Shown piece after piece: positions 1-7,041 of a stretch of 13,780 bases of DNA. The DNA is from Deltaproteobacteria bacterium (GTDB taxonomy: Bacteria; JAUYMQ01). The notes below the pieces were generated by a model. The model was not told the origin of the DNA. It did not search any database and was given only the letters and a program-made list of their open reading frames with translations. The position numbers and the translations under genes were made by a program. The stretch's first letter is position 1. Each line of letters starts with the position of its first letter. Location: the NCBI GenBank assembly GCA_030698575.1, contig JAUYMQ010000378.1, forward strand, positions 1 through 13,780, written 5' to 3'.

Positions 1-492
<492 letters not shown>

Positions 493-1665
493 CTACTTGA
501 TCCCCGCGTCTGATTTGAGCGTGTCCGCCTTGTCCACCCGCTCCCAGGTGAAGTTCTCTCCCGAGCGGCCGAAGTGGCCGTGGCAGGCGGTTTCGCGATA
601 GATGGGGCGCAGGAGGTCGAGCATTTCGATGATCCCGCGAGGCTTCAGGTCGAAGTGCGTTCGAACGAGCCGGGAAATGTCTTCCTCCGAGACGACGCCC
701 GTGCCGAAGGTGTCGATGGCCACGGAGACGGGCTCCGCCACGCCGATGGCGTAGGCCACCTGGACCTCGCAGCGCTTCGCGAGACCGGCCGCCACGATGT
801 TCTTCGCAACGTAGCGCGCCGCATAGGCGCCGCTCCGGTCGACCTTGGTCGGATCCTTGCCGCTGAAGGCCCCGCCACCGTGCCGTCCCATGCCTCCGTA
901 GGTGTCGACGATGATCTTGCGCCCGGTGAGCCCCGAGTCACCCATGGGCCCGCCGACCACGAAGCGTCCCGTGGGGTTCACGTGATACACGGTGCTGTCG
1001 TCGAGGAATTGCGCCGGGACGGTCTTCTTGATGAGCTTGGTGATGATGGTTTCGCGGATATCGTCGTAGGCAACCCGCTCATCGTGCTGCGTGGAGATGA
1101 CGACCGCGGTCACACGGACGGGGCGGTTGTTCTCGTACTTGATTGAAACCTGGGATTTTCCGTCGGGGCGAAGCCAGCTCACCTCGCCCGAGCGGCGCAG
1201 CTCGGCGAGGCCGGCCACGAGCTGGTGGGCGAGCTGGATCGGAAGCGGCATCAGCTCGGGCGTCTCGTCGCAGGCGTAGCCGAACATCATCCCCTGATCG
1301 CCGGCCCCCTGATCCTTGTGGAGCCCCTCGTTCTCATCCACCCCCTGGGCGATGTCGGGCGACTGCTTGTCGAGCGCCACGAGCACGCCGCAGCTCGCGG
1401 CGTCGAAGCCCATCTCGCTCGAGGTGTAGCCGATGTCCCGGACGGTTTCGCGGACCACATCGGGGATGTCGACCCGGGCGCTGCTGGTGATCTCGCCAGC
1501 CACGACGACGAAGCCGGTCTTGAGGAGAGTCTCGCAGGCCACCCGGCTTCGCGGGTCCTGGGCCAGCATGCTGTCGAGGATGGCGTCGGATATCTGGTCC
1601 GCCATCTTGTCGGGATGCCCCATCGAGACGGACTCGGAGGTAAAAACGAAGTTCTTCGCGGACAT
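493..1665 (-). CDS. metK: S-adenosylmethionine synthetase (methionine adenosyltransferase)
   Basis: Makes S-adenosylmethionine from methionine and ATP, releasing phosphate and pyrophosphate; cytosolic homotetramer in known members. The 390-residue length is usual for bacterial MetK. Visible motifs are GHPDK (16-20) in the N-terminal ATP/methionine site, GAGDQG (120-125), and the glycine-rich [16 protein letters not shown] loop (263-278) that binds the triphosphate. The start is the ATG at 1665-1663, which has GGAG 8 nt upstream and gives the normal MSAKNF N-terminus. The frame stays open 18 codons further up, but those codons are unlike the family and lie in the leader. A sigma-70-like promoter lies about 80 nt upstream, so metK probably heads its own unit with ahcY downstream. 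Confidence 0.97.
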   Translation of the reverse strand: MSAKNFVFTSESVSMGHPDKMADQISDAILDSMLAQDPRSRVACETLLKTGFVVVAGEITSSARVDIPDVVRETVRDIGYTSSEMGFDAASCGVLVALDKQSPDIAQGVDENEGLHKDQGAGDQGMMFGYACDETPELMPLPIQLAHQLVAGLAELRRSGEVSWLRPDGKSQVSIKYENNRPVRVTAVVISTQHDERVAYDDIRETIITKLIKKTVPAQFLDDSTVYHVNPTGRFVVGGPMGDSGLTGRKIIVDTYGGMGRHGGGAFSGKDPTKVDRSGAYAARYVAKNIVAAGLAKRCEVQVAYAIGVAEPVSVAIDTFGTGVVSEEDISRLVRTHFDLKPRGIIEMLDLLRPIYRETACHGHFGRSGENFTWERVDKADTLKSDAGIK

Positions 1666-1671
1666 GAAGGC

Positions 1672-1715
1672 TGCTCCAGAAGGCCGTCTTCGGGCGGGCC
1701 GGGCCGTTTTGACGG
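1672..1715 (-). promoter_or_regulatory. metK leader stem, loosely resembling a SAM/SAH riboswitch
   Basis: In the metK 5' leader, CCGUC (1715-1711) can pair with GACGG (1688-1684). The loop begins AAAACGGC, and the stretch after the stem contains UGGAGCA, which is also the Shine-Dalgarno region. SAM/SAH riboswitches, known upstream of metK in Rhodobacterales, also combine a short stem, a loop with AACGGC and a 3' GGAGCA, as I recall them. However, the loop here has no good partner for GGAGC, so the required pseudoknot looks poor. An alternative hairpin CCGU-CAAA-ACGG (1715-1704) is possible. Confidence 0.2.
1674..1677 (-). promoter_or_regulatory. Ribosome binding site that fixes the metK start
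   Basis: GGAG on the minus strand, followed by 8 nt and the ATG at 1665. It decides between this start and a longer reading frame that begins at 1719. Confidence 0.6.
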
Positions 1716-1743
1716 GCAAGTCAGCGGAAAATGAGAGTCGGCT

Positions 1744-1771
1744 AGGGTATCAGAGCATCGCGGTTTGTCAA
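1744..1771 (-). promoter_or_regulatory. Sigma-70-like promoter for metK(-ahcY)
   Basis: Perfect -35 hexamer TTGACA (1771-1766), 16-nt spacer, and -10 TACCCT (1749-1744) preceded by TG one base away (extended -10). A start near 1737 would leave a leader of about 70 nt. It begins just after the ptsI stop codon, so metK can be transcribed separately from the PTS genes. Confidence 0.6.
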
Positions 1772-1782
1772 CGTCCGGGAGA

Positions 1783-1792
1783 GCCCTAGGGC
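1783..1792. repeat. 10-bp perfect palindrome over the ptsI stop codon
   Basis: GCCCTAGGGC reads the same on both strands and contains the ptsI TAG. It lies 11 bp upstream of the metK -35 box. No T-run follows it, so it is not an intrinsic terminator. It may be an operator or chance. Confidence 0.3.
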
Positions 1793-3540
1793 AGGACGCC
1801 GGGGAAGCGGCGGTCGGTCTCCTCCTGGAGAAAACCCTTCACCTCCTCCGCCGTCGGCAAGGTCAGGGCCTGCGCAACGATCTCGCGGGCCTCCCTGAGG
1901 GTGGTCCCCCGTACGATCCGCTTGACGCAGGGGATGGCGAGGGAGTTCATCGAAAGCTCGTCCAGGCTGAGCCCGATGAGCATCAGGATGTTCCGGGGGT
2001 CGTTGGCCATCTCGCCGCACATCATCACGGGGATTCCGGCGGCGTGCCCTGCCTCGACCACGCGCTGGATGAGGCGCAGATGTGCCGGGTGAAGCGGCTC
2101 GTAGAGATAGGCGACCTGCTCGTTCCCGCGGTCGACGGCCAGCGTGTACTGGATGAGATCGTTCGTCCCGATGCTGAAGAAATCCACCTCCGGCGCGAGG
2201 AGATCGCTGATCATCGCGCTGCTCGGCGTCTCCACCATGATCCCCACGGGGAGGTCGGGATCGTAGCGCTCCGACCGGGCGTCCAGCTCCTCCCTGACCT
2301 CCGCGAGTATCAGCTTCGCTTCACGAATCTCGCTCACATCGGAGATGAGAGGAAACATGATCCGGGCGCGCCCGTGCGCGCTCGCGCGGAGGATGGCGGC
2401 AAGCTGAGTCTTGAACAGCTCACGCTCCCGGAGGCAGAAGCGCATGGCGCGGAGCCCCAGCGCCGGGTTCGACTCCTGGGAGAGATTGAAGGGGCCGGCA
2501 AACTTGTCGCCGCCCAGGTCGAGCGTGCGAATGACGGCGGGATGGGGCGCCACCCGCTCGACCACCGACCGGTAGATGCGGTAGTGCTCCTCCTCATCCG
2601 GCAGATCGGTCCGGTTCATGTATAGGAACTCGGTCCGGAAGAGCCCCACCCCTGCGCCGCCATGCGCCAGCAAGGAAGGAATCTCCTCGACGAGCTCGAC
2701 GTTTCCCACCAGCCGGAGCTCGTAGCCGTCCCGCGTCTCGGCCGGAAGATCGGTGTACCTGAGCAGTTCCCGCTCCAGCGCGAGATACTCTCCCCGTTGC
2801 TGCCGGCACTGCTCGAGTGTGGCCGGGTCGGGATTGACGCGAACGACCCCCGTGCAGCCATCGACCACGAGAAGGTCGCCCGGCTTGATCAGGCTCGTGG
2901 CGTTCTCGAGCCCGACCACGGCGGGAATCTCGAGGGCGCGCGCGGTGATTGCGGTGTGGGAGGTTTTTCCGCCGGCGTCCGTGACGAAGCCCATCACGAG
3001 TTTCCTGTCGAGCTGCGCCGCATCCGCCGGTGAGAGGTCGTGCGCAACGATGATGATCTCGGTGAGCGATCGCTGGATGGTCTCCTGCTTTTCACCCAAC
3101 AGGTTCCGCATCACGCGATCAGCCACAACCTGGAGATCGGTCCGGCGCTCACGGATGTACTCGTCGTCGATCGCTTTGAAGACATCCATGACGCGATCCA
3201 CGATCATCCGGAGGGCGTGCTCGGCGTTAACCCGGTGCTCGGAGATGTTCCGGCCGGTCTCCTCGAGGATCATGACGTCCTCGAGAATCAGCAGGTGGGC
3301 ATCGAAGATGTGGCTCAGCCCCTCCGGCCCGGAAAATTGCTCCTTCACGCGGAGCAGCTGCTCGCGTGACCGCTCGACCGCTCCCTTGAAGCGGGCGAGT
3401 TCGGATTCGATCCGGTCGGGCTCGATCTCGTAGCGTGGAATGGAGACTTCACGGGAACGGAGGACGTAGGCTTCGCCTATCGCGATGCCCGGCGAGGCAT
3501 CTATCCCGGTCATGATGGTCTGTTTTTCTGCGCTGGTCAT
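1786..3540 (-). CDS. ptsI: PTS enzyme I (phosphoenolpyruvate-protein phosphotransferase)
   Basis: Soluble first enzyme of the phosphotransferase system: it takes phosphate from phosphoenolpyruvate onto a histidine and passes it to HPr. The 584-residue length matches the family (about 570-590). The order is normal: HPr-binding N-terminal domain; phosphohistidine domain with GGKTSHTAI (190-198, active His195); then the PEP-binding barrel with FRTEFLYM (301-308), ETPSSAM (437-443), SIGTNDLIQYT (456-466) and the catalytic Cys508 in MMCGEMA. The ATG at 3540 has only a weak GAG-type ribosome site; ATG codon 10 (3513) is an alternative with no better one. It follows ptsH after 61 nt. No EIIB or EIIC genes are nearby, so its role here is likely to feed a regulatory phosphorelay. 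Confidence 0.97.
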   Translation of the reverse strand: MTSAEKQTIMTGIDASPGIAIGEAYVLRSREVSIPRYEIEPDRIESELARFKGAVERSREQLLRVKEQFSGPEGLSHIFDAHLLILEDVMILEETGRNISEHRVNAEHALRMIVDRVMDVFKAIDDEYIRERRTDLQVVADRVMRNLLGEKQETIQRSLTEIIIVAHDLSPADAAQLDRKLVMGFVTDAGGKTSHTAITARALEIPAVVGLENATSLIKPGDLLVVDGCTGVVRVNPDPATLEQCRQQRGEYLALERELLRYTDLPAETRDGYELRLVGNVELVEEIPSLLAHGGAGVGLFRTEFLYMNRTDLPDEEEHYRIYRSVVERVAPHPAVIRTLDLGGDKFAGPFNLSQESNPALGLRAMRFCLRERELFKTQLAAILRASAHGRARIMFPLISDVSEIREAKLILAEVREELDARSERYDPDLPVGIMVETPSSAMISDLLAPEVDFFSIGTNDLIQYTLAVDRGNEQVAYLYEPLHPAHLRLIQRVVEAGHAAGIPVMMCGEMANDPRNILMLIGLSLDELSMNSLAIPCVKRIVRGTTLREAREIVAQALTLPTAEEVKGFLQEETDRRFPGVLP

Positions 3541-3553
3541 GGAGCTCGCTCGG

Positions 3554-3569
3554 GCGCCTGTTCGGGCGC
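3554..3569 (-). promoter_or_regulatory. Small hairpin upstream of the ptsI start
   Basis: GCGCC and GGCGC flank a six-base loop, 13 nt before the ptsI ATG. It is part of a short repeat in which GCGCCCGA occurs twice, 4 nt apart. The hairpin could influence ptsI translation, since no strong Shine-Dalgarno sequence is visible. It could also be chance. Confidence 0.25.
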
Positions 3570-3601
3570 TCGCTGGGGGAGCTTGCTCGGCAGGGGTCTG
3601 C

Positions 3602-3910
3602 TCACTCCTCTCCGAACTTGTTCTCGATCAACTCGCACAATCGCGCCACGGCGGCGCTCGCTTCGGCCCCGCTGGCGCGCAGCGTCACCTGCGTGCCCTT
3701 GCTGGCCGCGAGAGTGAGAATCCCCATGATGCTCTTGCCGTTCACCTCGTTGCCGTCCCTGGCAAGAAAGATCTCGCACGGAAACCTGGCCGCCGTCTGG
3801 ACGAACAGCGCTGCGGCCCGGGCGTGAAGCCCCAGCTTGTTCTTGATGGTGCAGGTTCTGTTCGTCAGGGAGCCTGCGCCCGCCCCCTCCTGCTCGTGAC
3901 CCGGTTCCAT
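3602..3910 (-). CDS. ptsH: HPr, histidine phosphocarrier protein of the PTS
   Basis: Small cytosolic carrier that takes phosphate from enzyme I and gives it to EIIA proteins. The 102 residues include about 14 extra N-terminal residues compared with a typical 85-90-residue HPr. The active histidine is His29 in LGLHARAA. The second site, NGKSIMGI with Ser60 (equivalent to the usual Ser46), is the target of HPr kinase/phosphorylase, whose gene is in this cluster, so both the PEP-driven and ATP-driven switches look intact. Its ATG shares one base with the stop codon of the upstream EIIA gene (TAATG), indicating translational coupling. ptsI follows after 61 nt. Confidence 0.96.
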   Translation of the reverse strand: MEPGHEQEGAGAGSLTNRTCTIKNKLGLHARAAALFVQTAARFPCEIFLARDGNEVNGKSIMGILTLAASKGTQVTLRASGAEASAAVARLCELIENKFGEE

Positions 3911-4320
3911 TATTTCTTTCCTCGACTGCGCAGGATCTCGCTCGCGATGGAGATGTTCCGCTGGCCGTAGGCCTTGATGAAGGCGGCCAGCTCCTCCAGG
4001 GTTTTCCCTTCGCGGAAGCTCGCGAGTTTGATCAGCATCGGGAGGTTGACCCCGGAGATCACCTCCACCTTCTTCTCGTCGAGGAACGTCAGGCTTATGT
4101 TCGATGGCGTTCCGCCGAACATGTCCGTCAGGATCAGCGCACCCGCGCCCCGGTCGACCTTCTTCAGTCCCGATGCGATCTCGGACCGTATCGCTTCGAC
4201 GTCCTGCGTGGGCCCGATGGAAACCGCCTGAAACCCCTCCACCGGCCCGATGATGAGTTCAAGAGTTTTCAGAAACTCCTGGGCAAGGTCGCAATGGCAA
4301 ACAATGACGACTCCGATCAT
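3910..4320 (-). CDS. PTS EIIA component, mannose/fructose (Man) family, stand-alone
   Basis: Soluble EIIA domain that accepts phosphate from HPr on a histidine. The 136-residue protein is a single domain: a hydrophobic first strand followed by CHCDLA, with His9 as the expected phosphorylation site, and the family motif DMFGGTPSN (66-74). In sugar transporters this domain hands phosphate to EIIB(Man), but no EIIB, EIIC or EIID gene follows. The next gene is ptsH, overlapping by one base. A stand-alone EIIA(Man) beside hprK and rapZ suggests a regulatory acceptor or a phosphate sink. Its target is unknown; mannose import itself is not supported here. Confidence 0.93.
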   Translation of the reverse strand: MIGVVIVCHCDLAQEFLKTLELIIGPVEGFQAVSIGPTQDVEAIRSEIASGLKKVDRGAGALILTDMFGGTPSNISLTFLDEKKVEVISGVNLPMLIKLASFREGKTLEELAAFIKAYGQRNISIASEILRSRGKK

Positions 4321-4358
4321 AAAATTCCCCGAATAGGTTCAGGCCCGGTTGAGCGCGG

Positions 4359-5234
4359 CTAGTGGCGTCCGATGTCCCGGTGATCCACCAGGACGTGATC
4401 GTGGCGCGCCTTCAGGTACTTCTCCAGCTCCCGAACAATGACCACCGAGCGGTGCCGGCCCCCGGTGCAGCCGATGCCGATGGTCAGGTACGCCTTCCCC
4501 TCCTTCTCGTAGAGGGGAACCAGAAAATCGATCAGGTCGAAGAACTTCTCGATAAAGGCTTGTGTTTCCGGCTGCGACAGCACGTAGTCGGTTACCGGCT
4601 GCTCGAGCCCCGTTCGTAAGCGCAACTCTTCCACGAAGTTCGGGTTCGGCAGAAACCGGACGTCGACCGTGAGGTCGGCATGCTCAGGAAGCCCGTTCCG
4701 GTATCCAAAGGAAACGAGCGACAGGGTCATTTTAGTGGCATCCGGGGAGCCGGTAAACAGCCGGTTCACCTCGCGGCGCAGATCGTGCACCGTGAGACTC
4801 GAGGTGTCTAGGATGTGGTCCGACAACCGCCGGACGTCCTCGAGCGCCCGCCGCTCGAGGCGGATGCCATCCAGCACCGTTCCGGTCGGCGTGAGCGGGT
4901 GGCGCCGGCGCGTCTCCTGGAAACGGTGCGTGAGAGCCTCGTCGCCGGCCTCCAGGAACAGCACCTCCACGGGCGTCCCCCCCTCCCGGAGCTGCTTGTG
5001 GATGGCCGGGAACTCCTTCAGGAATTCCCCTTCCCGGACATCGGCCACCAGGCCGACTTTCTGAATGGTCCCCGACTGGCGGCACAGGTCGACAAAAGTG
5101 GTCACCAGGACGAGCGGAAGATTATCGACGCAATAATAGTCCAGATCCTCCAGGACCTTGACGGCTGTCGACTTCCCCGAGCCGGAGAGCCCGCTGATGA
5201 TCACGACCTTTATCGACTGATCACCCGAGATCAT
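4359..5234 (-). CDS. rapZ: RapZ/YvcJ-family P-loop nucleotide-binding protein
   Basis: The 291-residue length is normal for the family. In E. coli RapZ is an RNase E adaptor that binds small RNAs controlling glucosamine-6-phosphate synthase; in other bacteria the role is less clear. Visible features are Walker A GLSGSGKS (15-22), the family motif DYYCVDNLP (about 33-41), and the conserved C-terminal CTGGRHRSV (about 256-264). The end of the protein (VDHRDIGRH) resembles the general family rather than an obviously lysine-rich RNA-binding tail. Its ATG overlaps the hprK stop codon as ATGA, so the two are translationally coupled. The EIIA(Man) gene follows after 38 nt. Whether it binds RNA here is an inference. 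Confidence 0.95.
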   Translation of the reverse strand: MISGDQSIKVVIISGLSGSGKSTAVKVLEDLDYYCVDNLPLVLVTTFVDLCRQSGTIQKVGLVADVREGEFLKEFPAIHKQLREGGTPVEVLFLEAGDEALTHRFQETRRRHPLTPTGTVLDGIRLERRALEDVRRLSDHILDTSSLTVHDLRREVNRLFTGSPDATKMTLSLVSFGYRNGLPEHADLTVDVRFLPNPNFVEELRLRTGLEQPVTDYVLSQPETQAFIEKFFDLIDFLVPLYEKEGKAYLTIGIGCTGGRHRSVVIVRELEKYLKARHDHVLVDHRDIGRH

Positions 5235-6295
5235 GGCTTTCCACGCTTCCTGCCGCGGCCCGATTTCGCCGCCCGCTTGACGCCCCGCCCCCCGGCGGCG
5301 CGCCCTTGCTTGGCGGCCCGCGGGGCAGGCTTCGTCGAGCCATTGTCCGGCATGGCCGGGGTGGCCCGCCTGAGCCGCGTCAGAAGCCGCTCGTTGAACG
5401 TCTGCGCCGACAGCGTCCCTCGCTTCTTGAGAATCTCGTTTCGCGAGGCCACCTCGATGATCGTGGCCAGGTTCCTCCCCGGCTTCACGGGCACGTGAAC
5501 CTTCGGTATCTCGACGTCGAGGAGGACCTCGATATCCGCCTCGAGGCCGGTGCGGTCCGGATTGGGCAGGTCGCCCCAGTCGACGAGATGCACGATCAGA
5601 TCGATCGGCATCCGCTCCCGGGTGGACGTGGCGCCGTAGAGGTCCAGCACGTTGATGATTCCAAGGCCCCGGATCTCCATGTGAAATCCGAGGCTCGAAT
5701 TGGGCATGCCAAGGAGCCGCTTGTGGGCGACCCGGCGGATCTCCACTACGTCGTCGGCAACGAGCCGGTGCCCCCGGGCCACGAGATCGAGCGCAGCCTC
5801 GCTCTTTCCCACGCCGCTCTTCCCCTGCAGCAAAATTCCCAGGCCGAAGACGTCCACGAGCACGCCGTGCACGCGCGTGCGGTCCGCGAGCTTTTCCTCG
5901 AGAAAGCGGGTGAGCCGGCTGACGATGCGGGCTTTGGCCAGGCGCGCGCGAAGAAGGGGGATCTTGCGCGACTCACAGGCCTCGAGCAGAGATCGCGGAG
6001 GCGCGAGGTTGTAGGTAACAATGATGCAGGCAAGCGGCAGGCCGCAGAACTCTTCGATGATCTCGCTGCGCCGCTGCGAGGTGAGCGATTTCAGGTAAGC
6101 AAGTTCGGCCTTCCCGAGCAGCTGCACCCGCTCGGTTTCCATATACGCGCGAAACCCCGCGAGTGCGAGGCCGGGCTCCTGGATCCTGGGAATCGAGATG
6201 ACGTTGGAAAGACCGTCGCGCCCCGCCAGGACGTGGAGCCCGAGGTCCTTGTCGGCCTCATCGAGGATGTCCTGAACCCGCAATTGAGAAGCCAT
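5231..6295 (-). CDS. hprK: HPr kinase/phosphorylase with an extra basic C-terminal tail
   Basis: Bifunctional enzyme that phosphorylates the regulatory serine of HPr with ATP and removes it by phosphorolysis. The N-terminal regulatory domain covers about residues 1-130. The catalytic domain shows His143 in HGVLVDVFG, Walker A GKSGVGKS (158-165), RGHRLVADD (174-182) and the signature EIRGLGIINV (207-216). The length of 354 exceeds the usual 305-330 because the last 35 or so residues are almost only Lys, Arg, Gly, Ala and Pro, resembling a histone H1-like tail. The catalytic core is complete, so the tail is an addition. The gene lies 27 nt after ptsN and overlaps rapZ by ATGA. Its substrate HPr is encoded three genes downstream. 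Confidence 0.96.
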   Translation of the reverse strand: MASQLRVQDILDEADKDLGLHVLAGRDGLSNVISIPRIQEPGLALAGFRAYMETERVQLLGKAELAYLKSLTSQRRSEIIEEFCGLPLACIIVTYNLAPPRSLLEACESRKIPLLRARLAKARIVSRLTRFLEEKLADRTRVHGVLVDVFGLGILLQGKSGVGKSEAALDLVARGHRLVADDVVEIRRVAHKRLLGMPNSSLGFHMEIRGLGIINVLDLYGATSTRERMPIDLIVHLVDWGDLPNPDRTGLEADIEVLLDVEIPKVHVPVKPGRNLATIIEVASRNEILKKRGTLSAQTFNERLLTRLRRATPAMPDNGSTKPAPRAAKQGRAAGGRGVKRAAKSGRGRKRGKP

Positions 6296-6315
6296 CGCCG
6301 CTGTCCGCTCCGATC

Positions 6316-6335
6316 CGCCAGCTCACTGGCTGGCG
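6316..6335 (-). promoter_or_regulatory. Hairpin at the ptsN stop codon, upstream of hprK
   Basis: A perfect 7-bp stem, CGCCAGC with GCTGGCG, encloses a 6-nt loop that contains the ptsN TGA stop. It lies about 20 nt before the hprK ATG. No T-run follows, so it is not a classical terminator. It could mark an RNA processing site or modulate coupling between ptsN and hprK. Confidence 0.4.
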
Positions 6336-6781
6336 TCCCCCTCATCAATGATCGTGAGGATCTCCTCGGCCGTCTCGACCTCGAGCAGGCGCTTCCGGAT
6401 GTCGGCGTCCTTCAGCAGCCGGGAGAGGCGAGCCAGCATTTTCAGGTGATCCCCGACGGAGCCCTCTTGGGCAAGCAGCACGAAGAAGAGCATCGTGGGC
6501 TTCCCGTCCATCGCATCGAAGTCGATCCCTTCGCGGGACCGGCCGAAACCCAGGTGGAGCCGGCTGAGTCCGCGCATTTTGCCGTGCGGGATCGCGATAC
6601 CGTCGCCGATTCCCGTGCTTCCGAGCTTTTCGCGATCGAGCAATACCTGCACGACCCGCTCCGGATCCGAATCGAGGGCGGGCGCCATGGCGGCGCTGAT
6701 CTCCTCCAGAACGCCGCGTTTGTCGCGCCCCGCAAGATTGGGGAGCACCGCCGCCTTGTCGAGAACATCCAGGATTCGCAT
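6323..6781 (-). CDS. ptsN: PTS IIA-like nitrogen-regulatory protein EIIA(Ntr)
   Basis: Soluble regulatory EIIA of the fructose-like family. In proteobacteria it is the end acceptor of the nitrogen PTS and affects potassium transport, nitrogen metabolism and envelope stress. At 152 residues it has the usual length. The active histidine is His66 in GDGIAIPHGK, and the FVLLAQEGSVGDHLKMLARLS region (about 110-130) is typical of PtsN. The start is the ATG at 6781. A GGGAG lies about 12 nt upstream, a rather long spacing. The position downstream of rpoN is the classic one, but a 260-bp gap replaces the hpf gene often found between them. It heads the run ptsN-hprK-rapZ-EIIA-ptsH-ptsI. Confidence 0.95.
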   Translation of the reverse strand: MRILDVLDKAAVLPNLAGRDKRGVLEEISAAMAPALDSDPERVVQVLLDREKLGSTGIGDGIAIPHGKMRGLSRLHLGFGRSREGIDFDAMDGKPTMLFFVLLAQEGSVGDHLKMLARLSRLLKDADIRKRLLEVETAEEILTIIDEGDASQ

Positions 6782-6860
6782 TGGACTATCAGACTCCCGC
6801 CGGTCGCCTCGTTTAGAGCGCGCACCCCGGAGCCGGCCTGTTTCGGGATTGCGCTTGATC

Positions 6861-6889
6861 CTTATAGATAATCGGCAGCCGCCCCGAAA
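6861..6889 (-). promoter_or_regulatory. Weak promoter-like site before ptsN
   Basis: TATAAG (6866-6861) is a 5/6 match to the sigma-70 -10 box in a locally AT-richer patch. Seventeen nt upstream is a poor -35, TTTCGG (6889-6884). If real, it would give ptsN-hprK-rapZ-EIIA-ptsH-ptsI a transcript independent of rpoN. Confidence 0.3.
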
Positions 6890-6964
6890 CCTCGATCTTT
6901 TCCCCGCGGTGTGCCGCCCTCACGAAGAGGGGCTTTGCGCAGGTTCTTCAGGGGTTTGGGGGTT

Positions 6965-7011
6965 CCGGTGCTCGCCGATGCCGTCTCACGGGCCCGGCGA
7001 ACGTCACCCGG
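6965..7011 (-). ncRNA. Candidate structured RNA element: long nested hairpin after rpoN
   Basis: Read on the minus strand, CC and GGTG pair with CACC and GG (one G bulged). Inside are TCGCCG/CGGCGA (7000-6995 with 6977-6972), a 3/3 internal loop, and CCGT/ACGG (6991-6988 with 6984-6981) closed by a GAG loop. That makes about 16 pairs in 47 nt. No T-run follows in either direction, so it is not an intrinsic terminator. It may protect the rpoN 3' end, be a processing site, or be a chance product of GC-rich sequence. Confidence 0.35.
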
Positions 7012-7041
7012 CTGGGGAAAAGGAGCAGAGGGAGACGCGCG

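Larger units (their letters stand above)
6782..7041. other. 260-bp non-coding gap between rpoN and ptsN
   Basis: This is where many proteobacteria carry hpf (ribosome hibernation factor). No frame on either strand gives an HPF-like protein, and only short unsupported frames exist. The gap holds a long nested hairpin (6965-7011), a smaller hairpin (6917-6931, CCCTC/GAGGG with a 5-nt loop) and the weak promoter-like site at 6861-6889. Confidence 0.6.

Noticed and set aside
1666-1719. 18-codon N-terminal extension of MetK
   Set aside because: It is not seen in the family and overlaps the leader. The ATG at 1665 has a proper ribosome site.
1765-2625. 286-codon plus-strand frame opposite ptsI
   Set aside because: Antisense shadow of a conserved enzyme I gene; no domain is recognised.
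5306-6871. 521-codon open frame on the plus strand opposite hprK and ptsN
   Set aside because: It is antisense to two clear genes with intact catalytic motifs. Its composition is that of a GC-rich shadow frame and it shows no recognisable domain.
6813-6923. Short minus-strand frame (36 codons from GTG) in the rpoN-ptsN gap, containing EKIEVSGRLPIIYKDQ
   Set aside because: It looks protein-like in the middle, but it is short, has no ribosome site and matches no family I recognise, including HPF. It could be a gene remnant; not supported.
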